Assembly (NCBI RefSeq): GCF_020443565.1
Contig: NZ_JAIZZN010000019.1
Location: 1 to 64,000, forward strand
Reading direction: 5' to 3'
DNA from: Clostridium sp. CS001
Lineage (GTDB): Bacteria > Bacillota > Clostridia > Clostridiales > Clostridiaceae
DNA: 64,000 bases
The translations under genes were made by a program, and so were the position numbers. The stretch's first letter is position 1. Each line of letters opens with the position of its first letter. The notes beneath the pieces were generated by a model. The model was given only the letters and a program-made list of their open reading frames with translations. It did no database searches and was not told where the DNA came from. Shown here one piece after another: positions 56,847 to 64,000 of the stretch.

Positions 56847-57825
56847 TATTATCCCATCCTAGTAATTTTTTTTCTAGTTCATCAAAGTCATAGGCCCTTT
56901 GTTCATAATCATTAAAGGTTCCTTTAGCAGGTTTACTACCAGCAGTATTAGGTTTGTTAGTTAATAAACGTTTTTTATCCTTTTTCTCAATATCCTCTAA
57001 AGAATTAATTCCATCCTTAAACCAGCTATTAAGGATTCCATCGATATATTTAAAGTCAGCTCGGTTAAGTCTATCAAAACAGATGTCACAAGCTTTAAAA
57101 ATAATTTCCAGAGAAAACTTATAAACATTAAGCCACTTATCTAATATTTGTTCTTGAGGCTTCATTATTTCTGGAGCTTTTATTCCCAAATAATTTAATA
57201 TCTTTCTTATATTTATCCATTTATCTTCATGTTTTCTTATAAAGGACTGGGCATCTTCTATGTTTTTAATATTACCATCATGCCATGCAATTGCAATGGT
57301 TTCAATGTATCTATAATCAACTTTACCTTTTGACACACAATACTGAATTAGTAGAAGTATCAGCTCAGGCGCAAAGCCATAATCCTTTTGCCAGCTTAGG
57401 TACATAGTCATTTCTTTTGGTGATAGAGGTCTTGCTAGTAGCTTTTCAATATCCTGAAGCATTCCTTTTATAGAGGCATTAGCCAGTTCCTCAATTAAGT
57501 TTATATTTTGGGCAATTTCACTAGGGGCATCTAATAAATCCAAAAATTCAATATTAAAGTTACCCATATTATCAATAGGAGTCATCTTAATTAGACTCTC
57601 ATCATTCCAGTAATTCCATGCGTTAACAACGTCTGTTTCTAAAAGGCCTAGGGTATTTGCGATAACTGAAGAAGTGGCACCTATTTCACCTGATGCACAA
57701 TATTTCAAACCAAGAAGGTAAACTTTAACAAACTCTCCCCTAGCTCTAGGCATAAACTTATCTATAAAAATATTACTCACAGGAGTATATTTATAATTTT
57801 CATTCTTAAACATAAAAGTGCTCAT
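56839..57825 (-). CDS. DnaD-domain primosomal protein
   Basis: A 328-aa protein with an N-terminal winged-helix region (TPVSNIFIDKFMPRARGEFVKVYLLGL) and DnaD (DnaB_2) domains: RPLSPKEMTMYLSWQKDYGF near 130 and FEACDICFDRL-type FKACDICFDRLNRADFKYI near 240. Such proteins act with DnaI in primosome assembly at the origin and at stalled forks. Overlaps the loader gene. Confidence 0.92.
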   Translation of the reverse strand: MSTFMFKNENYKYTPVSNIFIDKFMPRARGEFVKVYLLGLKYCASGEIGATSSVIANTLGLLETDVVNAWNYWNDESLIKMTPIDNMGNFNIEFLDLLDAPSEIAQNINLIEELANASIKGMLQDIEKLLARPLSPKEMTMYLSWQKDYGFAPELILLLIQYCVSKGKVDYRYIETIAIAWHDGNIKNIEDAQSFIRKHEDKWINIRKILNYLGIKAPEIMKPQEQILDKWLNVYKFSLEIIFKACDICFDRLNRADFKYIDGILNSWFKDGINSLEDIEKKDKKRLLTNKPNTAGSKPAKGTFNDYEQRAYDFDELEKKLLGWDNND

Positions 57826-57994
57826 AAAGTCACTACCTTTCTTTCTATATTTAATTTCTATAGTTTATAGAAATTTTATTATTCAACTTATAGTATACCA
57901 TATAGTTAAACATAGAAATAAAAAAATATATTTCAATAATGTTTATTATTAGATATAAAGGGCATATTAAGTAAGTGCCATAGGAGGTATGAAA

Positions 57995-58999
57995 TTGAAT
58001 GCTTTAAAACGAAACAGAAACAATATATGTGTAATACTTATAACATTACTGTTTACTGCTACTATGTTTATGACAGATGATAATTTTAAAAAAGAAATAT
58101 TAAAAAGGTTTAATATAACAGTTGATGCATTTCTAATGAAATCAGATAATAAAAAATTGGCATATGTAGTTAGTGAAAAACAAGGGAAAGAAGTTTTAAA
58201 TTCTATAAAAGATTATTATTCTCAAAATGCAAAACTAAATACTATTACAGAAATAAATATAGATAATAAAATTACATATGAATTTGCAAAGATTAGAATA
58301 GGTAATTTATATGAAAATGATGAAATTACTCAGTCAATAATAAAATACAATAGTAAGGCACAAAAGCCAATTATAACTGTTAGGGTAGTTGGCAATACAA
58401 TTAAAGATCAAGTGGTTAAGTATACCACAATAATGAAATCCTCTGATAAATTAATGAGTGGAGCAAGCAAGGTTCAATTAAGCGGTGTAGATGGAATAAA
58501 GAAGGTGACCAATGAAGTAATATTTCTTAACAATAACTTGGCATCAGAAAAGCCTTTAAAGTCAGAAATAGTGACACCAATGCAAAGTAAAGAAATATTA
58601 ATTGGAACTAATAAACCGGTAATCCTTGATGTTGCCTATATGAATACCCCTTCAAGGGGTAGCATAAGTTCAAGCTTTGGTGTGCGCTGGGGAAAGATGC
58701 ATAAGGGAATTGATATAGCAGCGAATCTTGGTGCTACAATAAGTGCTGCATTAGATGGAACAGTTACATATGCAGGTTGGCAGGATGGCTATGGTAATGT
58801 AATAAAGATGGATCATGGAGATAAGGTAGAAACTACATATGCGCACTGTAGTGCCATTACTGTGAAAAAAGGAGAAGTTGTAAATCAAGGTGAGAAAATA
58901 GGAGAAGTGGGAAGTACGGGGAATAGTACAGGACCCCATTTGCATTTTGAGGTAAGGAAAAATGGAGAACCTATAAATCCTGAAAATTATATAAAGTAA
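57995..58999 (+). CDS. M23 family peptidase with G5-like domain
   Basis: A 334-aa exported protein. Order: basic N-terminus and one membrane/signal segment (about 11-27), an unassigned region, a G5-like domain (VVKYTTIMKSSDKLMSGASKV) and a C-terminal M23 domain with GVRWGKMHKGIDIAA (first zinc histidine and aspartate) and TGNSTGPHLHFEVRKNG (HxH). It is a predicted peptidoglycan endopeptidase. The ATG at 57989 touches AGGAGGT, so TTG 57995, seven bases after it, is the likelier start. Confidence 0.9.
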   Translation: MNALKRNRNNICVILITLLFTATMFMTDDNFKKEILKRFNITVDAFLMKSDNKKLAYVVSEKQGKEVLNSIKDYYSQNAKLNTITEINIDNKITYEFAKIRIGNLYENDEITQSIIKYNSKAQKPIITVRVVGNTIKDQVVKYTTIMKSSDKLMSGASKVQLSGVDGIKKVTNEVIFLNNNLASEKPLKSEIVTPMQSKEILIGTNKPVILDVAYMNTPSRGSISSSFGVRWGKMHKGIDIAANLGATISAALDGTVTYAGWQDGYGNVIKMDHGDKVETTYAHCSAITVKKGEVVNQGEKIGEVGSTGNSTGPHLHFEVRKNGEPINPENYIK

Positions 59000-59059
59000 A
59001 AAATATATATGAATAAAATTTTTTTAAAAGTAAAAAATACTTTATAAAGGAGTGATTTT

Positions 59060-59185
59060 ATGCCATATAAAGAAATGAAAACACCAGCAAAAGAAAAAAA
59101 CAATAAACCTAAAAAGCCAGAGATAATAGAAGACTCTGAAATGAAGAAGGCAAAACGTAAATCAGCAATAAGATTTGAGGAATAA
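59060..59185 (+). CDS. Small lysine-rich protein of unknown function
   Basis: A 41-aa frame with a good AAAGGAGTG before the ATG at 59060: MPYKEMKTPAKEKNNKPKKP ... KAKRKSAIRFEE. It is highly charged and probably unstructured. A terminator follows at 59214-59240, which supports a separate short transcript or the end of the M23 unit. I do not recognise the family. Confidence 0.6.
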   Translation: MPYKEMKTPAKEKNNKPKKPEIIEDSEMKKAKRKSAIRFEE

Positions 59186-59211
59186 CTAAGTTGGTTTATT
59201 TAAGTTTAAAT

Positions 59212-59240
59212 AGAGAGAGCATTAGTGCTCTTTTTATTTT
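59212..59240 (+). terminator. Terminator after the small lysine-rich gene
   Basis: AGAGC / GCTCT stem with a six-base loop, followed by TTTTTATTTT. Confidence 0.8.
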
Positions 59241-59418
59241 AACAACATTTTGGAAGCTTCAAGTCTGCCATCTCCTATAAGTGGCAGTTGCGTAGCCCAG
59301 AAAAGTTACTTTGGTGGCAGGATAACAATTGAGAATTGTTATCTACCCCAGAGGCCTACCCAGAGGTAAATCTGCTTCCAAAGTTGTTAATATTGCAGCA
59401 CCGCAGGTGATGATTTAA
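59241..59418 (+). repeat. Stem-loop repeat, family B, copy 4 (longest)
   Basis: Terminal inverted repeats AACAACATTTTGGAAGC and GCTTCCAAAGTTGTT (59369-59388) enclose ~110 bases and are followed by the tail TAATATTGCAG and hairpin CACC-GCA-GGTG at 59399-59409. Inside is a hairpin GATAACAATT-GAG-AATTGTTATC that copy 3 lacks. Nothing else was seen up to the next gene at 59578. Confidence 0.8.
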
Positions 59419-59577
59419 TGATATTTAAAAAGAAGGGTCCATATAAGATATTACTAAAATAATAATTAACTTATAGTAATAACTTATATGGTAACATAAG
59501 TTACTGATACATTAGGTAAAATGCATTATTATTAATATATAGATTAAAGATAATAAATAGATATTGGAGGAATAATA

Positions 59578-60243
59578 ATGAGCGCTTTTTTAGCACCTAT
59601 TCACACATGGTTATTTAATAAGATTATATTGGCAGAGGAATTAGAAAAAAGCTTACAAGAAGCTTATATAGATAAATATAATGATATTGCAAAGAATGTT
59701 GTAGAAGAGTCACTAGCTTTTGGAACACCTATAGACACAACTAAAAAAATCGAAGATATAATTGATACATCAAATATACATGGATGGTTACAGGATAAAA
59801 TTACTAAAGTTGAAACTAGAACAGCCTATATAATAACACAAATGGCTAAGAGATATGAGAAAGAAGCAGAAGTCATTGCTGAGCAATGCTTTATAACTCA
59901 GGGGAAAGTTATTGGAGAAAGTTCAAAGGAAAAAGGAATATTAGAAACACCAGAAGAATTATTTAATACCCTTAATAATTATTTATTAGAAGGTATGCCT
60001 TGTGATAGAGTAACAAGAATTATAAAGTCCGAAAGTGACATCTTTGAATGGGAAACTACAAGTTGCATTCATAAAGCTTATTGGGAAAATGTAAGTGGAG
60101 ATGTAAATGTATTTTATAATCTTAGACATATATGGATAAAAGCATATATTGAGAATCTTAATGATAAATTTACTTATAATTTTATTGAAGGTTTAGAGCA
60201 TAGTGGTATAATAGGAGTAAATCAAATTAAAAAAGTAAATTAA
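59578..60243 (+). CDS. Conserved hypothetical protein next to a siroheme-type reductase
   Basis: A 221-aa mainly helical protein starting SAFLAPIHTWLFNKIILAEE. It has no signal or membrane segment. Two halves each look helical; FITQGKVIG and GMPCDRVTRIIKSES separate them. Cysteines at about 107, 144 and 163 and several histidines are present. I do not recognise a domain. It sits 63 bases before a siroheme-reductase-like gene on the same strand, which suggests a shared role. GGAGGAAT precedes the ATG. Confidence 0.7.
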   Translation: MSAFLAPIHTWLFNKIILAEELEKSLQEAYIDKYNDIAKNVVEESLAFGTPIDTTKKIEDIIDTSNIHGWLQDKITKVETRTAYIITQMAKRYEKEAEVIAEQCFITQGKVIGESSKEKGILETPEELFNTLNNYLLEGMPCDRVTRIIKSESDIFEWETTSCIHKAYWENVSGDVNVFYNLRHIWIKAYIENLNDKFTYNFIEGLEHSGIIGVNQIKKVN

Positions 60244-60306
60244 AATAAATGTAGTATGGAAGATAATTATTGGTTATTATCCTTCCATGGAATAGGAGGA
60301 GATTTT

Positions 60307-60972
60307 ATGGAACCTAAATTTGCTGTGCTTCAAAAGGTGCGAGATGGAAAAAGAACTTATGGTGTAACACCTCATATTCCAGGAGGATTTATAACCTCAA
60401 AACAACTTACAAAAATAGCTGAAGTAGCTCAAAAATATAAGGGAATCTTAAAGATGACCTCAGGGCAGAGAATTGCAATACTAGGGTTAGAACCTGAAGA
60501 TGTTGCAAAGGTATGGGAAGAGCTAGGCATGGAGCCTGCGGTTAAATCAGTAAACTCAGTAAAAAATATTCACATGTGTCCCGCAGCTTTTTGTAAAAGA
60601 GCAAAACAAAATTCCTTAAAAATTGGTATGTTTTTCGATAAGCGCTATCATGGAATGGAAATGCCTTGCAGAACAAAAATTGGAGTAGCAGGATGCAGAA
60701 ATGCTTGTACCGGTGTTTATGCTAGGGATATAGGCGTAATCGGAGACAAAGAAGGATACCTTGTAGTTGCAGGTGGTAGTGGAGGGTACAATCCGAGAGT
60801 TGCTGATATTATTGCAGAGAAATTAACGGAGGAACAAGTACTTATTGTAGTTGACACCTTAATAGAATATTACAAGGCAAATGGAGATATGGGAGAAAAA
60901 CTCGGGGATTTTATTGAGAGAATAGGGATAGAACGATTTAAACAGGACATACTTAGCAAAGCTATTAAGTAA
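60307..60972 (+). CDS. Siroheme/4Fe-4S nitrite-sulfite reductase-like protein
   Basis: A 221-aa single-repeat member of the sulfite/nitrite reductase family: an N-terminal ferredoxin-like half (GVTPHIPGGFITSKQLTKIAEVAQ ..., MTSGQRIAILGL) and a C-terminal half with CPAAFCKRA near 97 and CRTKIGVAGCRNACTG near 122, whose cysteines would bind 4Fe-4S and siroheme. It is about half the length of assimilatory reductases; such short forms are common in anaerobes and their substrates are unclear. ATG 60307 follows AGGAGG. Confidence 0.85.
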   Translation: MEPKFAVLQKVRDGKRTYGVTPHIPGGFITSKQLTKIAEVAQKYKGILKMTSGQRIAILGLEPEDVAKVWEELGMEPAVKSVNSVKNIHMCPAAFCKRAKQNSLKIGMFFDKRYHGMEMPCRTKIGVAGCRNACTGVYARDIGVIGDKEGYLVVAGGSGGYNPRVADIIAEKLTEEQVLIVVDTLIEYYKANGDMGEKLGDFIERIGIERFKQDILSKAIK

Positions 60973-60993
60973 AAAGAATTTCACTATAATAAG

Positions 60994-61038
60994 ACAGCAT
61001 TAAGAATATTTTTTAATATTCTTAATGCTGTTTCTTTT
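60994..61038 (+). terminator. Terminator of the siroheme-reductase-like gene
   Basis: ACAGCATTAAGAATATT and its complement form a 17-bp perfect stem with a four-base loop, followed by TTCTTTTT. Confidence 0.93.
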
Positions 61039-61215
61039 TATATACATTAAATGGGAAAAAACATTAAATAATAAAATAAATATATGAAAATAAATGGGAT
61101 TAATGGTATAATGTTTACAGAAACCATAAAGTATCTATTAAAGTTGATAATAAAGAACTTAAAAAGACAAATGAGTATAAATTTTTAATTTATTAATATT
61201 GGGGGGCTAAAATCA

Positions 61216-62775
61216 ATGGAATTAGACATGAAGGTCACATTTATTGAGTACGAACAGTTACCTATTCCAATAATATGTTTTGATAAACATATTAAAATTA
61301 ATTATTTAAACAATGAGGCAAAGTCAATAATAAAAAGACTTAAGCCCATTAAAGACAGTTATGCTAATAATGAAAGTGAATTCGCCATACCAATATGGCT
61401 TAGTATAAAAACTCAAGAGTTCTATTTAAGTAATCATAATGAGCAAGTTTATTTAAAAGCAATTCAAAGCGACGAAGAAGGTTGCTTTCTTGAATTAATA
61501 TTTAAGAAAATTCTTAATGAGGACAATTATTGTAACGGAATTAGGTTAATTATTAAAGATGTAAGCGGTTACGTAAGGGCAAAAAATGAAATGCAAAAGG
61601 AACTAGAGGAAATAAAAAGTTTTTCTGAAGAGCAATTAGTAAAACTTGAAAAAATAAACTCTTTAAGTATTCTTGCAGCAGGTATTGCTCATGATTTCAA
61701 TAATATATTAACTATAATACTAGGAAATATATATATTATTAAAAGGTATCTTAATATAATTACTAATAAAGTTAACAATAAGTTCTCGCAAATTGAAAAG
61801 TTAATAGCACAAGCACAAGATCTTAACCAACAATTAATGAGTTTTTCAAAGGATGAATTGCCAATTAAGAAAACAATAAATATAAAGGGTTTAATTAAGA
61901 AGACTGCTGCTATGGTATTAAGTGGGTCTAGTAATAGGTGTATTTTCTCTATTGCCCAGGATTTATGGCCTGTGGAAGTAGACGAAAGCCAAATTCGGGA
62001 AGTTATTAATAACTTACTAATAAATGCAGGACAAGCTATGCCAAAGGGTGGGATTATTCAAGTAAACGCTACTAATGTATATGTAGAGGGAGGTAATAAA
62101 AGGAATATTAAGCAAGGAAAATATATAATGCTAGAAATAAGAGATAAGGGAATGGGTATTTCTAAGGAGGATATGGATAGAATATTTAAGCCTTACTTTA
62201 CTACGAAGACTAACGGTACAGGGTTAGGACTTGCAGCTAGTTATTCAATAATTGCTAAACACAATGGATATATTCATGTAGAATCCGAGATATCAGTGGG
62301 GACAAGTTTTTATATTTATTTAAGAGCATCTGAGCAAGAGGTTATAAATGATAAAGTTAAACGTGAAAAGGTAATATTAGGTACAGGAAAAGTATTAGTA
62401 ATGGATGATGATAAGAATATTAGAGAAATTAATAGACTTATGCTCATGGAAATAGGATATGAAGTAGAACTAGTAAAAAACGGCGAGGAGGCTATTAAAG
62501 CCTATAAAGATTCAATAATACAAAATAATGTTTTCGATGCAGTAATGATAGATTTAACAATACGCGGAGGTATGGGTGGAAAAGAAACCATTGCAGAGCT
62601 TTTAGAACTAGATAAAGAAGTAAATGCTATAGTAGTAAGCGGGTATAGTAGCGACGCGGCAATGAATGATTGCAAAGCTTATGGATTTAAAGGATGTATT
62701 AAAAAACCTTATAATTTAGAACAATTAGCTAATGTACTTAATAAGGTTGTAAGCAAAACAAAACAGTTCATATAA
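61216..62775 (+). CDS. Hybrid histidine kinase with C-terminal receiver domain
   Basis: A 519-aa cytoplasmic sensor kinase. Residues 1-130 form a PAS-like sensor region (QLPIPIICFDKHIKINYLNNEA). The dimerisation histidine is in AAGIAHDFNNILT near 158. The ATPase domain has VINNLLINAGQAM (N box), IRDKGMGISKED and TNGTGLGLAASYSIIAKHNG. A receiver domain follows near 395-515 with the phospho-aspartate in VMIDLTIRGGMGG. No membrane segments are seen. No output regulator gene adjoins it, so its target is unknown. Confidence 0.9.
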   Translation: MELDMKVTFIEYEQLPIPIICFDKHIKINYLNNEAKSIIKRLKPIKDSYANNESEFAIPIWLSIKTQEFYLSNHNEQVYLKAIQSDEEGCFLELIFKKILNEDNYCNGIRLIIKDVSGYVRAKNEMQKELEEIKSFSEEQLVKLEKINSLSILAAGIAHDFNNILTIILGNIYIIKRYLNIITNKVNNKFSQIEKLIAQAQDLNQQLMSFSKDELPIKKTINIKGLIKKTAAMVLSGSSNRCIFSIAQDLWPVEVDESQIREVINNLLINAGQAMPKGGIIQVNATNVYVEGGNKRNIKQGKYIMLEIRDKGMGISKEDMDRIFKPYFTTKTNGTGLGLAASYSIIAKHNGYIHVESEISVGTSFYIYLRASEQEVINDKVKREKVILGTGKVLVMDDDKNIREINRLMLMEIGYEVELVKNGEEAIKAYKDSIIQNNVFDAVMIDLTIRGGMGGKETIAELLELDKEVNAIVVSGYSSDAAMNDCKAYGFKGCIKKPYNLEQLANVLNKVVSKTKQFI

Positions 62776-62836
62776 AATTTAAAGTATAGTAGCCTCTCCA
62801 TATGGATAGCATAATATCTAAAAGGAGAGATGAAAA

Positions 62837-63052
62837 TTGAGACGAATGAAGGGAAGAGAAATTGGTAGCGAAGAGCTTGAAGAGCTAAAGAATGGATTAG
62901 ATAGGTATATTAAAGTTGACGGAATAGACAGCAAGCTTGTAAACATACCAACTATAGTTACTGGTCTTAATAAGGATGGAACCATAAGGGAAGAAGCAAT
63001 TGATTCTTATGCCTATGAAGTAATTGAGCAAAATGAAACGATTATTGATTAG
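62837..63052 (+). CDS. Small conserved hypothetical protein
   Basis: A 71-aa acidic protein with a TTG start after AAAGGAGAG; an ATG three codons in is an alternative. It reads GREIGSEELEELKNGLDRYI and LVNIPTIVTGLNKDGTIREE. I do not recognise a domain. It lies 61 bases after the kinase gene and may share its transcript. Confidence 0.65.
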   Translation: MRRMKGREIGSEELEELKNGLDRYIKVDGIDSKLVNIPTIVTGLNKDGTIREEAIDSYAYEVIEQNETIID

Positions 63053-63063
63053 TATTTAAGGGA

Positions 63064-63122
63064 TTTAAAAAGCATATGACTATAGGTGTATCTTATAAGC
63101 TATAGTTATACGCTTTATTTTA
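63064..63122 (+). terminator. Terminator after the small hypothetical gene
   Basis: An imperfect stem with core CTATAG/CTATAG and outer AAGC/GCTT arms is followed by TTATTTTA. It is less regular than the other terminators. Confidence 0.5.
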
Positions 63123-63159
63123 TATTTTAAATTTATTAATGATTTTACACAAAATTAAA

Positions 63160-63333
63160 TTATTTTTCTCGTGGCGTAAATTTATCACAAGGTAACCCAG
63201 TTGATTGTTTTACTAGTATGTAAGGCAAGTTCATAGATTTAAAACCATAAAGTTTACAACCCTTTGGAAATGACGGGTCCCAGGTTACGTAGAAATATAT
63301 ACACTTTTGACAGTTTATTTTCTCATTAGCCAT
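63160..63333 (-). CDS. Small cysteine-rich protein (often mislabelled uracil-DNA glycosylase)
   Basis: A 57-aa protein with four cysteines: CQKCIYFYVTWDPSFPKGC and LPCDKF. The spacing suggests a metal site. Database relatives carry a uracil-DNA glycosylase label that this sequence does not support. AAAGGGGA precedes the ATG at 63333. Confidence 0.75.
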   Translation of the reverse strand: MANEKINCQKCIYFYVTWDPSFPKGCKLYGFKSMNLPYILVKQSTGLPCDKFTPREK

Positions 63334-63486
63334 AAATATCCCCTTTAAAATAAAATTGACATTATAAAAATATAATATTTGGACTTGAATATAATAAAGT
63401 TTAATAAATATCAAGTTTAATTTAATAATAACATCTTTTAGTCCATAAAAAAATAGATATAGTTTTATTTTAAAACATATATCCAT

Positions 63487-63543
63487 TAAATCATCATCTG
63501 CGATGCTGCAATATTAATAACTTTGGAAGTAGATTTAGATTAA
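63487..63543 (-). repeat. Stem-loop repeat, family B, copy 5 (truncated)
   Basis: The tail hairpin CATC-TGC-GATG (63495-63505) and the arm TTAATAACTTTGGAAGTAG match copies 3 and 4. The other half is absent; an 18-bp tandem repeat starts where the interior should continue. Confidence 0.7.
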
Positions 63544-63597
63544 CACCAAAGTAACCCTAACCACCAAAGTAACCCTAACCACCAAAGTAACCCTAAC
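63544..63597. repeat. Three tandem copies of an 18-bp unit
   Basis: CACCAAAGTAACCCTAAC occurs three times exactly (63544-63561, 63562-63579, 63580-63597), followed by a partial unit. The third copy contains the stop codon of the cis-prenyltransferase gene on the minus strand. Part of the unit (CCACCAAAGTAAC) also occurs inside family B copy 3. Confidence 0.9.
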
Positions 63598-64000
63598 CAC
63601 CAAGGGTTACATCTTGCTCATTATACCAATCTAGAGCACTTAATAACTGGTCAGGTTTAAAGTCTGGCCAGAAATCATCTATAACGTAAAAGTCAGAGTA
63701 TATAGATTGTAAGGGTAAAAATCCACTAAGACGTCGTCTTCCACCCCAACGAATAATTAAATCTACTCTGGAGATATCATTTGTTTTTATACAGTTAAAT
63801 ATATTTTTTCTGTTGCTACTTTTATTTTGATCAAGATTACTTAAGTCCCATTCCCAACCATAATTCACAAGGAAGTTTAGTTTTATGCCACCCTTGCCGA
63901 AGGTTTTTCTTGTGGTGTAAGGAAGAAGTTCTTTAGGAAACATAGGTGAGTCACTGTTTCCTACAACTAGTAAATCGGCATCTTGGGTACTTAATAGCTT
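63593..64000 (-). CDS. uppS: Undecaprenyl diphosphate synthase family protein, C-terminal part
   Basis: The reading frame stays open to the window edge, 19 codons beyond the first internal ATG (63943), so the start lies outside. It contains the cis-prenyltransferase signature DLIIRWGGRRRLSGFLPLQS and SDFYVIDDFWPDF and ends ...VTLGG, like the usual RRFGG end. It would make polyprenyl diphosphate carriers. The usual RTGGE is RWGGR here, so it may be a paralogue rather than the main UppS. Confidence 0.85.
   Translation of the reverse strand, partial: KLLSTQDADLLVVGNSDSPMFPKELLPYTTRKTFGKGGIKLNFLVNYGWEWDLSNLDQNKSSNRKNIFNCIKTNDISRVDLIIRWGGRRRLSGFLPLQSIYSDFYVIDDFWPDFKPDQLLSALDWYNEQDVTLGG

Noticed and set aside
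63544-63597. Possible CRISPR array
   Set aside because: The 18-bp units are directly adjacent with no spacers and no cas genes are present.

Overview
The window reads as the replication-origin region of a low-GC, spore-forming member of Clostridium sensu stricto. The evidence is strong AT bias, the gyrA-gyrB-remB-recF-yaaA-dnaN-dnaA / rpmH-rnpA-yidD-yidC-jag-mnmE-mnmG-rsmG-noc-parA-parB order, clostridial families (DUF4446, DUF3343/YedF, LonC, DUF951), sporulation genes (spoIIP, yyaC) and a threonine T-box. Species was not determined.

Layout. 1-322 is the 5' end of a 16S rRNA gene transcribed leftward. 743-9837 is the leftward block gyrA to dnaA. Origin DNA flanks dnaA: DnaA boxes and a DnaA-trio-like TAG array lie between dnaN and dnaA, and more boxes lie between dnaA and rpmH. 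From 10384 transcription runs mostly rightward: ribosome, RNase P and membrane insertion; tRNA modification; nucleoid occlusion and partition with two parS sites; then DUF4446, UPF0180, yyaC, a permease, and a cysteine desulfurase next to YedF and DUF3343 genes that suggests selenium or sulfur handling. Next come rpsF-ssb-rpsR, DUF2232-gdpP-rplI-lonC and dnaB.

From about 33.5 kb the window is more accessory. It holds a long hairpin element, a lipoprotein peptidase that has lost part of its active site, a TM2 protein, a tRNA-Thr, a HEPN/MNT toxin-antitoxin pair, an oppC fossil, yhaM, a COG2509 flavoprotein, purA and DUF1858. These are followed by a 2H phosphoesterase, thrS behind two tandem T-boxes, an ECF transporter S component, an IS607-type relic (tnpA stub, tnpB, structured tail) wedged against a 4Fe-4S protein gene, an acyl-ACP thioesterase, an AraC-methyltransferase fusion and a BaiN-type flavoprotein. 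A duplicated Glu-Val-Asp-Thr tRNA array, spoIIP, a DnaI-type loader with a DnaD protein, an M23 peptidase, an unknown protein with a siroheme-reductase-like protein, a hybrid histidine kinase and a partial cis-prenyltransferase close the window.

The least explained signals are repeats and RNA-like structures: (i) two diverged copies of a ~230-nt hairpin whose stems appear to co-vary, each directly 3' of a gene and in the same orientation to it; (ii) five copies of an element ending in a co-varying small hairpin; (iii) two nearby genes whose Shine-Dalgarno sequence forms the 3' arm of a terminator-like hairpin; (iv) a TnpB lacking an obvious third RuvC acidic residue, with a structured tail reading into a ferredoxin gene. 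All calls are from reading the sequence; no database search or folding program was run.
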